From assembly GCA_951802425.1 (NCBI GenBank), contig OX637805.1, forward strand, positions 1,240,001 through 1,304,000: a stretch of DNA of 64,000 bases, in the 5' to 3' direction. The notes under the pieces are model-generated. The model did no database searches and was not told the DNA's origin. It saw only the letters and a list, made by a program, of their open reading frames with translations. Within the stretch, counting starts at the first letter, position 1; each line of letters begins with the position of its first letter. This DNA is from Clavaria fumosa (Eukaryota > Basidiomycota > Agaricomycetes > Agaricales > Clavariaceae). Below are positions 22,134-33,925 of the stretch, one piece after another. The translations under genes and the position numbers were made by a program.

Positions 22134-25100
22134 ATGGCAGACCATGTCGCCCCGCCTGTAGCCCAACCTATGAGGCTTGACCTATCTGTTGCCCCCTTTG
22201 ATGGGCAGAAAAGGAACTTCTGTACGTTCCTCCGATCCCTTCGCCTCCTGTTTATGGCGAACCCAACTGTCTATGCTGTGGACCTGGTGAAGGTCCTTTT
22301 TGCTCTGAGCAAAATTACTGGAGAAGGATTTGCTGCAGAGTGGGTGAATATGAAGGCGGAAGAGATCCTGGGTAGTGGCGAGGCCGGAACCTGGGCAGAG
22401 TTTGTGGAGGAGATGAGGTGTGCATTTGATGACCCGAATGACTGTGCGACTGCCCTTGCCGATATTGCAGGGCTGAAACAGGGTGCCATGACAGCACCAG
22501 AGTTCTTCGCAAAATTTGAGATGCTGTTCTGACGGGCGAAGTTGAGTGCAGAGAAGGACTCAGGAATCCTAGTCCATTGGCTGGAGTTGAACCTGAGTAG
22601 GAGGTTGGTGGAGAGAATCTATGGTGTCTCCCCGATGCCAGAGACATATGGAGAATGGAAGGTGCTGGCTGAGAGGCTTGATGCCCAGCAAAGGCGACTG
22701 GATGGGATACTCATGGAATGGACTGCGCAACCCACCGCGACCCTACCGCGACCTGCCATGACCGTTTCGCGACCTCTTGTGACCCCTCTGCTGTGTACTC
22801 CAGATGTGGCCATGGCCTGAGGATGGGCCCCTGCTGATGAGAGATGTTGTTTCCGATGCCACCAGACTGGCCATGCTGTCCGTTTCTGCCCCCTGCCTGA
22901 TATGCGTCTGCAGGTCCCAAGGGCCCAAACCCAGGCAGCACCATGTGCCCCCCAAATGGCGGAGGGATATGAGAAAGAGATTGCATGGCTCCGAGCCTGC
23001 ATAGAGCTGTGTGAGAGAGAGAGGAGGACTCCCACTGGGGAGAAGAAGTGTGCCAGCCCCCTTTCCGTCCCTGTGCCTGCTGCAAGTATACCCCGATATA
23101 CTATCTTGCAGCAGAGACATACCCGAATTGGGGCTGAGGTGAAGGAGGAAGTGAGACTGGCAGAGCGCCTAACCAGAGTGCGGCCAGAAGTGCGGAAACA
23201 TGTGCCATGAGAGCTAGCCATCCAGGTGCACTTGGAGGCTTTCAGCACTGGCAAAGGGACCACAATGAAGGCCCTTGTCGACTCAGGGTGCACCAACTGC
23301 TTCATGGATTTGGAGTGGGCGAAAGGAGTGGGACTGGAGCCATCTCTCCTGCTGAACCCAATCACCATGTATAATGTGGATGGGACACAGAACAGGAATG
23401 GAAAGGTCCGGTATGGGATAGAGGTGCTGGTGAGAGTTGGTGACCTCCAGGAGCGGATCCACTTTCTGCTGGGAAAGACCCAGTCCCACAAGGTCATCCT
23501 TGGGCATGACTGGCTCAAGCGGCATAACCCGGATATCGACTGGCAGAAGGCACAGCTGAGCCTTACCCACTGCCCCCCACAGTGTTCCCCATCCCCTCGA
23601 GCCCCTGCACCCCTGAAAACGAGTACCCTCGCATCCACGAGTATTCTGGACACCCATTTTCCCAACTCTGGCCCTACCTCCGATTGGCCCAGCTGCTACC
23701 CTTTGGTGTTTAGTGAAGCGAAGTGGGATGAACTTCCCCGCTCCCAACCAGACTTCGATATTAAGATCGAGTTCAAAAAGGACCCTGAGCACCTCTCCTC
23801 CAAGCTGTATTCTTTGACACGGCAGGAGATGGTGGAGATGAACCGTTGGGTGGATGAGCAGCTTGCTTCTGGATGAATCCGGCCCTCGAAATCCCCGTAT
23901 GCCAGCCCCTTCTTCTTCAAACATGAGAAGGACAAACTGCAGCCAATCATCGACTACTCGAGGCTGAATGCACACCTGATCAAGGACAAGTACCCCCTCC
24001 CCCACATCCGAGACACAGTGGATGTGCTTAAAGGAGCATCGATCTACTCTAAGATTGATGCAAAGGGAGGTTTCCCATCTATGCAGGTCTGGCCTGAGCA
24101 CCAGCACCGCTGTGCCTTCCTGACACCCCATGGACTCTTCGAACCAGCTGTCATGTGGTTTGGACTGCAGAATGCCCCTGCCACCTTCCAACACTTCATG
24201 AATCATGTGTTGAGGGAGGAGATTGCAGGAGGACATGTGAGGGCCTATGTGGATGATGTCATTGTGTTTGCAGAGGACTTGGCTACACACCGGTACTGGA
24301 TGGATCGGGTCTTGAGGAAGTTGGAGAGAATGGGTTGTGTCTCAAACTCAGTAAATGCGAGTTTGAGAAGAGTGAGATCATCTTCCTGGGGATGAAGATC
24401 TCCCACAACAGACTAGAGCATGATCCGGCCAAGGGTGCGGCAGTCTGAGATTGGCCACGTCCTAAGAATGTGAAGGATGTCCAGAGGTTCAATGGGATGC
24501 TGAACTACCTCCGCCGGCACATCCCGAATCTTTCTGCCCGGGCAAAGCCACTCTTCCGGCTGACTGGGAATGTTCCATGGAAATGGGAGGAGGAGGAGGA
24601 AGCAGCCTTCTGAGATCTCTGCCAGGCACTCGTATCAGCCCCAGTCTTGGCTCTGCCTCAGGACAAAGGGAGATGGAAGGTAGAGACAGATGCAAGCAAC
24701 CTGGCAACTGGTGGAGTGCTCTCACAGCAGCAGACGGATGGAACCTGGAGAGTTGTTGACTATATCTCCAAGGCCCTCACTGCAGCTGAGAAGAACTACA
24801 ATGTGTATGACAAGGAGTTCTTGGCTGTGATTCGGGCACTTCGCGAGTGGCGAGCATACCTCATTGGAGCAGAGGAGACAATTGAGATCTGGATGGACCA
24901 TGCAAACCTCCAGTACTTCTGGAAGCCCCAGAAGTTGAAGCTGAGGCAGGTTCGTTGGGTTGGAGAGCTCCAGTGCTTTGACTTTGAGATAAAGTATCGC
25001 ACTGGCAAGTTGAATACAAAGGCAGATGCACTCTCCCGGAGACTGGACTATGGAGAGATGGTGGAGGAGGATGCACCAGTGCAGGTTTTCCCAGAAACAG

Positions 25101-26560
25101 AAGTCCGTGTGTCATTCACATCGGAAATGGAGACGCTACTCCAGAAAAATAGCGTGGTACACATACAGAAGCCGGAGGAGCTTGATGATGAGTGGACACG
25201 AGATTGTGCTGGACTCTGGCGAAAGGGGATAGTCACTTGGGTCCCCCTAGGAGCTCGTGAGGCCGTTCTCGAGTTTGAGCATGACCTCCCTGCTGCTGGA
25301 CACCCTGGGCCCCAGAAGTTGAGAGCAGCACTAGTGAAGGGTTATTGGTGGCCGGACATGGTAAAAGATGCGGATCGGTATGCCCAGGGGTGTGAGACAT
25401 GCCAGTGGATGAAGCCTGACCGTACCAAGCATGCTGCCCCACTGCACCCCCATCTGGTGCCCGATGGTCCCTGGTCAGTGATCTCATGGGACATAGTCGG
25501 TCCCCTCCCCCTCTCCCGTGGACATAATGCCATCCTTGTTATTGTCGACAAATTCACAAAACGGACACTGCTCGAAGCGATCGGGCTTGACCTCACAGGA
25601 CTTGGAGTGGCGCGTCTCCTCCGGGATCGAGTGTTTTGTGACCATGGAGTCCCTCACAAGGTTGTGAGTGACCAGGGGTCCCAGTTCGTGTCCCGCTTCA
25701 TGAAGGTGTTCTACTCCATGATCCGGGTAAAGGCAAATCCAAGTACTGCCTTTCATCCACAGACTGATGGACAGACGGAACGGGCGAACCAGGAGATGGA
25801 GATCTATCTCTGGGCTTATGTGGACCATCTCCAGGATGACTGGGCTGAATGGTTGTCCACTGCGGAGTTTGCTCTTAATAATCGTGAGCACTCAGCGACA
25901 GGACAGACACCTTTCTTCCTCGATTATGGATGACACCCATGGAATGGGGGGCTCCGGCCACCTTCTGAGGTGAACCTGGCGGCGGACGAGTGGATGGCTA
26001 AGCTCACAGAGTCCTGAAGAGCAGCCAAGGAGGCAATGGAGAAAGCAGTGGCAGCGATGAAGAAGAGCTACGATAAGGGGAAACGCCCAAGTCAGGAGTA
26101 CTCTGAGGGAGATCTGGTCTGGCTGGATACTAGAAACTTGAAGATGGACCGGCCCTGTAAAAAGCTTGACAACAAGAGAGCAGGCCCCTTTGCAGTTGAG
26201 GAGAAGGTGGGACCTGCTGGGTATTGCCTCAAGCTCCCTTGGGCCTGGTGCATCCATCAGGTCTTCAATGAGTTGCTGTTGACACCATACCACCCCCCTT
26301 CCTTCCCTTCTCAGAACCTGCCTCCCCCTCCGCCCCCTACGATTGATGATGACCACCTGGAGTATGATGTGGAGGCGATCCTTGATGTTAAGAAGGTGGG
26401 GCGTGGAGTGAGATACCTGGTGAAGTGGTTGGGATACCCTGTAGAGGAGAACACTTGGGAGCCACGACGGAACCTCACCAATGTGGCACTGCTTCTCCGG
26501 GACTTCTTCCTTGCTCACCCTGACAAGGCCAAGCTAGCTGGTCAGGACGCCCAGCCTTAA
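22134..26560 (+). pseudogene. Copy B gag-pol polyprotein, decayed
   Basis: The single frame starts at ATG 22134 (the GTG just before is not needed). Gag has a capsid-like core with LKQGAMTAPEFFAKFEMLF and a zinc knuckle CFRCHQTGHAVRFC (about 22850). Then come protease with ALVDSGCTNCFMD and VILGHDWL, RT with an intact AYVDDVIVFA, RNase H with VETDASNLATGG and YDKEFLAVIRAL, integrase with CETCQWMKPD, SDQGSQFVS and TERANQEME, and a chromodomain with RYLVKWLGYPVEENTWEP. I find eight in-frame stops, all TGA (22530, 22818, 23208, 23874, 24446, 24611, 25931, 26015), and none that are TAA or TAG; each fits a former CGA Arg codon. One frameshift lies near 24335 after the RT core. The Tf1/sushi-like style is close to copy E. 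Confidence 0.93.
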
Positions 26561-26862
26561 GAGGGGGGTGATGTTAGGATCGCTTATGTAAGCCATCCCA
26601 AAGTGCAGTTGTGGAGAAACTGGGGAGGGTTGTTGGAAGGTCACATGACCTGTGGCTGGGTCAGATTATGTAATCATGTAAGATCACATGACCTGGGGCC
26701 TGGGTGCATCACGTGATCCGAGGGTCCAAGCGTGGGAACGCCAGCAAGTGCCGAAGCGTTCGCTATAAGTACTTTCGCTTTTCCTTTTTTGTACTCTTTT
26801 CCCCTTATCTTAGTATTGTCATCATGACCTTATGCTTAAGTTGTGTGAGACCCAGTCTGATA
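26559..26862 (+). repeat. Copy B polypurine tract and 3' LTR
   Basis: aagaggggggtga (26559-26571) follows the pol stop directly. The LTR at 26572-26862 matches the 5' LTR and ends at the right-hand ttctg of the target duplication. Confidence 0.93.
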
Positions 26863-26867
26863 TTCTG

Positions 26868-29054
26868 GTGGTATCGCGACCTTGTTGTTTTGTGCATTGG
26901 TCGCGGGTTGGTTGGCCTTCTTCAGGTAGACATCAGGTCGTCGGGTGAGGGCATCTGGCTTTGCACCTAGTTTTCCTGCTTGATAATGAATTACATAGTC
27001 AAAACTGGAAAGATACTTGGCCCAGTGGGCTTGTCGGCAGCTAAGTTGCTTCGTAGTGGTGAAATAATGTAGATTGTTGTGATTGGAGAAGACCTGAACT
27101 TGATATCTCACACCCTCAAGGTATGCTTGCCATTGCTTGAAAGCTTCGTGGATCGCAAGGAGCTCTTTGTCATATATGTCGTAATTGAGCTCTGCAGCAA
27201 TCATCGTTCATGTGTGAAAGGCGATGGGGCATAATTCGTTGGTTGCAGGATCAGTCTGGGATAGAATGGCCACTATGGCATAATTGGAAGCATCACATTC
27301 AAGGGTGATAGGGTGGTCAGGGTTGTAGTGTCAGAGGACAGGAGCTTCGGTGAAGGCCTGCTTGAGAGTTTCGAAGATTTGTTGACATCACGAGCTCCAC
27401 TTCCATGGTGTATCCTTGTGGAGGAGTCACGTAAGTGGAATGACAATGCCTGAATAGTTGTCAATGAATCTCCAGTAGAAATTAGTGAAACCTAAAAAGC
27501 TCTGAAGGTCGTGAATTTTCGTGGGTATGGGCCAGCAGAGGATGGCCTGAATCTTTGAAGGGTCCATCGCAATTCCATCAGGGGACACTATAACTCTGAG
27601 GTATTCGACTGTCGCAGTGTGGAAATCACACTTCTCAGGTCGCACATGTAGGTTCGCCTTGTGTAGTCATCGTAGGACCTCTTGGACATGGTTGTGATGT
27701 TCTTCAATATTATCCAAGTAGATCAAGATGTCGATGAGGTAGACGACCACATTGATGTTGACCAAGTTGTGGAATATATTGACATCGACCAAGTTGTGGA
27801 ATATATTGACGTCGACCAAGTTGTGGAATATATTGTTCATGAGATGCTGAAAGGTCACAGGTGCGTTCGTGAGTCCAAAAGGCATAACAAGATATTCGAA
27901 TGCACCGTAGCGAGTGCGGAATGCAGTTTTCCACTCATCTCCTTCAGCTATCCTCACATTGTTATACCCAACATGAAGATCGATCTTGGAGTAGATTTTG
28001 GCCGAACACAGCTGGTCAATGAGGGTCTTGATTCGAGGGATTGGGTAGCGGTTTTGCAGGTAATCTTGTTGAGACCTTGATAGTCGACACAGAGGCAAAG
28101 ACTTCCATCTTTCTTTTTTGTGAAGAGTACCAGTGCACCTGTGGGTGACTTTGATGGCCAAATGAAAACTTTATCCAACATGTCATCCAAATAATCTTTC
28201 AACATCTTTAACTCCACTTCTGACATGTTGTACAGTTTCCCATGAGGAGGTGTTGCGCCTTCCTCGAGTTCAATCCGGTGGTCATAGTCATGGTGCGGAG
28301 GTATTTCCTGGGCTAGGGTTTCGGAAAATACATCCATAAATTCATGGTACTCCTGCAGAACTATTTCTTCAGGGTTCAGGGGAGAGGTTTGGGTGGTCAC
28401 AGAACTCGCGAGTATTGATTTGTCATCGTAGGGGTTATTCGCAGGCTGGAAGTATAGGAGACCTATGAATTCTCCTTGTTGCTCCAAGTGGTGAAGCATG
28501 GTGGCTTTGACCAGTTTAACTTGTAAGGCTTTAGGGATTTTTGGGGTCAAGTTCATGAGGTCAAGGGAGGGTTTACTCGGGGGTTTCACATCCAGAATGG
28601 TGAGAGGGATAGTCATGGAGCAGGCTGTTTGTCCGAAACTAAGGGAGAGATTGGTCCAATCGATCCTAGGGTTCCAGGTTCGCAACCAGTCGAGCCCTAG
28701 TATGATGGGAGTAAGGGGATGAGTTTTAGTAACAAGGAAATTGATAGATTGGATGGTATCATCAGGGAATTTTGTATTAGCGAGGATGTAATGCGTGATA
28801 TTGGAGTTGGAGGAACTTCTGTTGAAATATTGAAGAGGTAGGGATTGTGGGAGCGGCATTAGGAGGTTCGGACAGGTGTTCGCAAGGGTAAAATCGATAA
28901 AATTCATTGATGTGCCACAGTCAACAAGAGTATTGAGAGGAATCAAACTGAAATCTGGTATTTGCATTTTTATGAGGAAAGATTGGGAAGACTGAGAAGC
29001 AATGGGCATATTAGAAAGGTCGCAAGAAGATTGAGGGGAAGGGAAACTAGTCAC
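26868..29054 (-). pseudogene. Copy D pol: protease, RT and RNase H part
   Basis: This matches copy C pol closely. It has protease (TLVDCGTSMNFID, LGLDWLRTWNPRIDW), RT and RNase H (TLECDASNYA, YDKELLAIHEAF, VFSNHNN). The RT active site reads [10 protein letters not shown], so the first catalytic Asp of YxDD is Ile. Immediately before it a 27-bp unit is repeated three times in frame (27751-27831), giving three copies of IFHNLVDVN where C has one. TGA stops occur at about 27667, 27427, 27385, 27332 and 27208. At the first, C has the neighbouring Arg codon mutated instead. The RT would be inactive even without the stops. Confidence 0.92.
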
Positions 29055-30994
29055 AGCCTGTGCGAGTATGGGGGTTGCTTCTTCATCATGACTCAGAGTT
29101 CCCCCAGGAGTTCCTGAGCCACTTCCTCGTTTAACTCTTCATGCGGGTTATCCTCATGCTCTTCCACTTCTTCCTCAACTTCATACTCTTCCTGGAAATC
29201 TTCCTCTCCTTCTTCCAGCGTAAAAACATGGCTCGTCCTGTTACTCATTGATTGGGGCAAGCAGTGCTATAATGTCTGGGCTTTCCACATCTCAAACAAA
29301 GATTTCCCTGATGTCGATGTTCCCGTTCTTCATTGCTGAGGGGGACATAGGGTGGATTCGAATTCGGATTCAGCTGACAAGGCAGATTAGCAGGTTGTGG
29401 TGTGATTGCTGGGTTTCCTGCAGCTGGTCAGGGAATTGTAGGGTTGTTGCCAGCAGCGGGATAGGGTTGCAATGTTGTTTGAAGGTTGTGATTTCTGCCT
29501 TGTTGAATAAAGAGGCAATTTCTGCCTTGTTGAGCAGGGGGACGAGGAGTAGGAGGGTTAGTGTGGATTTGAGTTCGGCGGGTTTCACTCTCATACTCCC
29601 AGTGCCTCTGATCGATTTGCATTGCCAAATCTCGAAGTTCCTGATACGTAGTAGGTTGTGGGATGACTTTCATGGCCTCTTGGACAGTGAGCAGCAGAAT
29701 TCCAATTGGACTCGAAGGCAAAGGACTCGAAGTGTATAATATGGTTCGAGAACTGCTCATTTTCGCCCATCTGCAACATATGGAGGTTCTGGTCCACTTC
29801 AATCTGTGTGTTAACCACTCCAAACATTCCTCTAAACTTGTGGATGAATCCTTCCCAAGAGTGTAGGGCCAGATGTTCGGCATTGAATTGAAGGAGGGAG
29901 GTGTAGTGGCTCTGTGCAGTATCTGTGAGGTAAGAGGCCATGAAAGTAACTCTCTTGTGGTCTCCCTGGAAAGTTACAGGTTTTGCGAAGAAAGTCATAA
30001 GGCATTCCGTAACAAAGGGCTTCCACTTGCATCAATCGCAACCATTGAATGGCTTGGGGCGCCTAGTATTGAGCTTGGATTCTTGAGCGAAGGCGTCTCG
30101 AGCTGATGGTCCTTCAGAGGGAGGGGCCTGGTAATAGTAGTGGTGGTGGTGGGTACCAGGGGCCTCATCTCGAAGTGCGGCGATGAGGTGTGGAGGCATT
30201 GGGGGGACCTGCAGGACTTCAGCCTGTAATGGGGGTTGAGATGCTGGTCATGTCTCCATCAGGGGTACTGGTCACACTTCCGGTTGAGGAATATGGAAGG
30301 GTTCGACCAGTATCTTGAGGTGGGTAGCAGGTTGAAGTGTTGCTTCAGTCCCTATAGGGTCGTGAGGGAGCGCCCTGCTCGGAGTAGTAGCTGGTTGCAT
30401 CCAAGTGGGCCAGCTGCTATGGGGGGCGGTGTACCTTGGGATCCTAGAGACAATGGCAGGTCGCTTGTTGGGTGTGGCAGGATTCACGAAATTCTGAAGA
30501 GATTGGGCCATGACCTGGAAGAGTGGGGCCATATCCCGGAGCCCTCTGGTGGGTTGAATCTGTCTTGGAGGTCACGAGGGGGTATCCAGGTCAGGAGGAG
30601 TGGGAACTCCATGGTCAGTTGTCCCTGGATACTGTCGCTGACTCTCGTACAATCGGTTCTGTGGATTAGCACGAAATCCATCCGTCAATCGTACCAAAGC
30701 TTCATAGAGATTCGTCGTTTTGATGAGGTAGGCTAGTTCCTCATCGAGAATTCCTGTTTCGTACTGGTGGCGAGTATTGTTAAGGATTTGGTAGGCGCAG
30801 TGGCAGGGACGGTCGAAGCGTGGGTAGCTGAGCTGTTCTACGAGGGACTTGGCTTCTTCACGTGGGGATGAAGCTTGACTGGCTGTGATTTGAGTGGGTT
30901 CTTCAGGTTGCAACTGAACAACAGATGCCGGTGTCACACTAGAAGCAGGTTAGTGAACAGAAGAAGACAAATAGAAGACCACTTACTCATCTGA

Positions 30995-31173
30995 TGGACA
31001 GTGCACACAGGCAATGTCCTAGGTTTACTAGGATCCTCCCCATCTACCTTGATCTCCACAAGCTGAGTCCCATCAGCCATCCTCACTGTCTTGACAACAG
31101 TTCCATATAGGATGTCTAAGTGCCCAAAGATCCAGACTCTGGTGCCATTGGGGAAGTGGGGAGGAGAGTCCAT
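30995..31173 (-). CDS. Unrecognised short gene at the edge of the 1.4 kb insert
   Basis: The frame starts ATGGACTCTCCTCCCC and encodes about 60 residues with FPNGTRVWIFGHLDILYGTVV and VEIKVDGEDP, a beta-rich composition. A good intron donor (gtaagt) follows at about 30988, then a branch-like ctaac and an acceptor ttctag at about 30941, so the 48-bp intron ends two codons from the insert's terminus. Translation without splicing stops at 30934. The layout suggests a first exon reading out of the element. No known domain recognised. Confidence 0.4.
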
Positions 31174-31470
31174 GAGTTTAGAATGTGGAGTTTATTGTTA
31201 GAGAATAGCAGTGAAATGAGATGAGAGAAGAATGAGAGAGCGAATAGCCGCACCTGCATTGTTCAGAGTGTCACGTGATGAGCACGTGACAACAATGGAC
31301 GCACCTGCGCCACACCAAGGCCACACCCCCAGAACACATTTATTTTCCACCACCACCACTACCTTTTACCACCACCAGTACACTCTATTCCTACTCAGAC
31401 CACTCAGAAACACTAGTATGTTCTTGATTCTACACTATTAGAGATTCTCTAATGTGTTATTCCAAGCAGA

Positions 31471-31857
31471 ATGTTCTTTTTCACTATTGTCAATATGGAT
31501 CAGGCCTCCCTCCTTGGGCAGGACCTCCCCTCTCTCTCCTGGGGAATCACCATTCACCCCATTGACCCCATTGTCCCCTGGACAATGATAGGAGTGTGGC
31601 TAGATGGACAGGTTGTCCCAGTTATTTTTGGTTCAGTGGCTCATGTTGGACCAGATAGGATTTCATTTCATCTTTTTCATGACCACCCTCAGCTCCCCTC
31701 TCATGTCTTTATTATGAGAAGACCAGGGATGTATAACTTTACTGTCCCTGTCCTATGTTCTGAACTCTTTTACTATGACTTGTACAACTACCCAGTCATC
31801 AATTGGTTGTATAGGATACTCAGGAGCAGTATTAATACAACTACCCAAGTCTGTTGA
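31471..31857 (+). CDS. Unrecognised ORF of the 1.4 kb insert (128 aa)
   Basis: It runs from ATG 31471 away from the previous gene. Residues 9-100 look protein-like (IGVWLDGQVVPVIFGSVAHV, DRISFHLFHDHPQLPSHV); the last 25 residues run into the tandem-repeat tract and are probably not original. No zinc motif, signal or membrane segment is seen. The divergent arrangement resembles the inserts at 41781 and 43921, without detectable sequence similarity. Confidence 0.4.
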   Translation: MFFFTIVNMDQASLLGQDLPSLSWGITIHPIDPIVPWTMIGVWLDGQVVPVIFGSVAHVGPDRISFHLFHDHPQLPSHVFIMRRPGMYNFTVPVLCSELFYYDLYNYPVINWLYRILRSSINTTTQVC

Positions 31858-32517
31858 GTTGGATACTCAGTGCAGTATTAACCCAACACACATATATTCC
31901 CTCTTAACCTTCAACCACCATCATCTCTGCATAAGTCCAGTAATTGTATAGGGTACTCTAAGTGCAGTACTAATACAACTACTCAGTCATCAATCAGTTG
32001 TATAGGATACTCAAGAGCAGTATTAATACAGCTACAGTCTTTTGAGTTGGATACTCAGTGAAGTATTAACTCAAGGCCCTACAGCCTCAATCATACATAC
32101 ACTCAAAGACTATAGGAGTCTATCCTAAGTCCTCATCACTACACTCACTCAAAGACTATAGGAGTTTATCCTTAGTCCTCATCACAACACATCCTCAAAG
32201 ACTATAGGAGTCTATCCATAGTCCTCATCTAACCCTAACAAAGAGAACAACAGGGGAAAATTTGAGCTAAAGACTGTTCCAAGGACCCCTGGAAGTTTGA
32301 GAAGAATACTTCTAATCAAATTTCAACCTGAGACCGGTCATTCTTGAATGGTGGTAGGCAGCTCACAAGTAGCCTCCAATGCCATTGGAGTGATCGCACA
32401 ACTGCCTGAGCGGGTCTGGAAGTGATGAGTAATGGGTTGGGGAGGAGTGTGACTGGTAGACACAATAAGGTGTTATCCAGGCATTGAGTGGTGGGGCGAG
32501 GGGGAGACTTGATATTA

Positions 32518-33925
32518 TGTTAGGGCCTGTCCTGTCTCATAAGTAATGCTGAAAGTCAACTTGTTGGTGACCGGTTCTGGAAACTCACTAAGACCAATCA
32601 ACTGTTGAGCACAGTCGATAATGCTCGGTCCCGGAAGGTCACGAGGGCATCTGAGAAGATGTGAGAATGAGGAGAGACAAGTAAAGAGGAGGGAAGCATC
32701 GCTGAGAAGGTCGTGAGGTTGGTAGATGAAGTATAGAGAGGGAAAAGGACGAGTTGAGAGAAATAGGTAACACTGAGAAGGTCACAAAGTTGACTGACGA
32801 AGCATGAAGGAAGAAATAGATGAGGAGGGAGAAATAGACGATATTGAGAGAGTCACAAGTAGTCGCGATGGTGCTGAGAAGTGTGTCAGTGAAGGCAATG
32901 ACTTTGCCAACTGACGAGAGAACCTGTGGGGTTCGAAGGAATCAGTATCAAGACGAATAGAAGAGAATACTTAAACGCACGAGTTTATATGATTGCAGAG
33001 GACAAGTTAGAATAGAGTAGAAGTATGTCTTGGTGTTGTCGAGGTCACCAAGTGAAACAAGACCTATCAATTGCAGTAGTTCCAAGCTCAAAGGGCATAA
33101 TAGCCTCAAGCTTAAACCAAAGTGCATCAATATCAAGTCTGGAGTACCGTAAGTACATGCGAGGCTTTATATATGTATGTACAGAGAGTATAATGGAAAA
33201 GGAAAAGTACAGAGGTCGCCAAGTGACAGAACTATAGTAGTACAGGGTATGGTCAGTCATAAGGTGACTATGGACATGTTCTACCAAGGTCACAAGGGGT
33301 AAGGGAAACATAAGTAAGGTTGCGAACCTGACCAGTCATGGGTCATGACTTAGTTAAATAATCATATGGGTAACTATAACCACGAAGAGATGCTTTGGTC
33401 ATAAGTTTCATAGTTATAAATGATGAGGAAGAAGAAAGGAAGCATAATTTGAAGTAGTGCTCAACTGGCCACTGGTGGTGTGTTTCATCGTTAAGGTCAT
33501 GAGGTCCATGCATGTGATCATGTGGATGGTGGTAGTGACGCAGGTGATGCTAGTGACGCAGGTGACACTTGGGCGGGAAGTCATGTGGGTAATGCTGGTA
33601 ATGCAGGTAATGCTAGTGGTGTTGGTGGTGCCACATGGAAAGTCACATGCCGGCTGAAGAAGATTGCATAACTGCATGTCATGCTTTGATTTGGCAGGTT
33701 CAGGTGGTAGACACATGTAGGGTGAGATGGCGGGAAGTGATGTGAGTATAGTATGATGGTCGTGAGTGTCGTGTGAACACAGGAGAGGTCGGGGAGGCTT
33801 CTGGAAGGGGATGGCAGGTCCCGGAAGTGTGTAGAGGAGCTCGCGAGGTTGTAGAGGGATGTCGGGAGGCTCGTAGGTGCTGGTAAAGTTGGTTTGGGCA
33901 AGAGAAAAATGAATGGGTCCTGACA
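32518..33925 (-). repeat. Copy D 5' LTR, long form (1408 bp)
   Basis: On the minus strand it starts tgtcaggaccc at 33925 and ends ggccctaaca at 32518. A TATA motif (tatataaagcctcg) lies at about 33165. It is the most complete long LTR in the window. The outer five bases are gtgaa on the minus strand, inside the chromodomain of copy E. Confidence 0.92.

Larger units (their letters stand above)
21268..26862 (+). mobile_element. Family 2 gypsy element, complete copy B (5.6 kb)
   Basis: Two LTRs of 292 and 291 bp bound one gag-pol frame, and the 5-bp target duplication ttctg (21263-21267, 26863-26867) flanks them. The empty site is confirmed by copy C at about 15640, where the same pol sequence runs uninterrupted. 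The insertion is in opposite orientation to host copy D. Positions 21560-22133 are the untranslated leader, with no clear tRNA-primer match recognised. Both LTRs end in ata, whereas the family solo LTR at 37768 ends in aca, so this change probably predates B's insertion. Confidence 0.95.
30933..32333. mobile_element. 1.4 kb insert in copy D gag, flanked by ccggt
   Basis: The gag sequence is interrupted exactly here and resumes with a repeated ccggt (30928-30932 and 32334-32338). The left end reads tgtcacactag if the shared t is counted; the right end reads caacctgaga, so LTR-type TG...CA ends are only half met. Two diverging reading frames start near the middle. The right third contains repeated gttgtataggatactca and tcaaagactataggag motifs (31805-32230). 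It may be a solo LTR or another non-autonomous element; I do not recognise the family. Confidence 0.75.
29055..32462 (-). pseudogene. Copy D gag, split by a 1.4 kb insert
   Basis: Gag runs from about 32462, where the ATG of copy C reads GTG, to about 29055, and is interrupted at 30933-32333. Recognisable parts are the N-terminal THTPPQP segment, a Pro/Arg-rich region (30270-30930), the capsid core (VTFQGDHKRVTFMASYLTD, about 29990), a Gln/Asn-rich tract and the CX2CX4HX4C knuckle region near 29290, then an acidic C-terminus. At two sites where copy C has TGA, D has CAA. D lacks C's 47-bp duplication. Confidence 0.88.
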
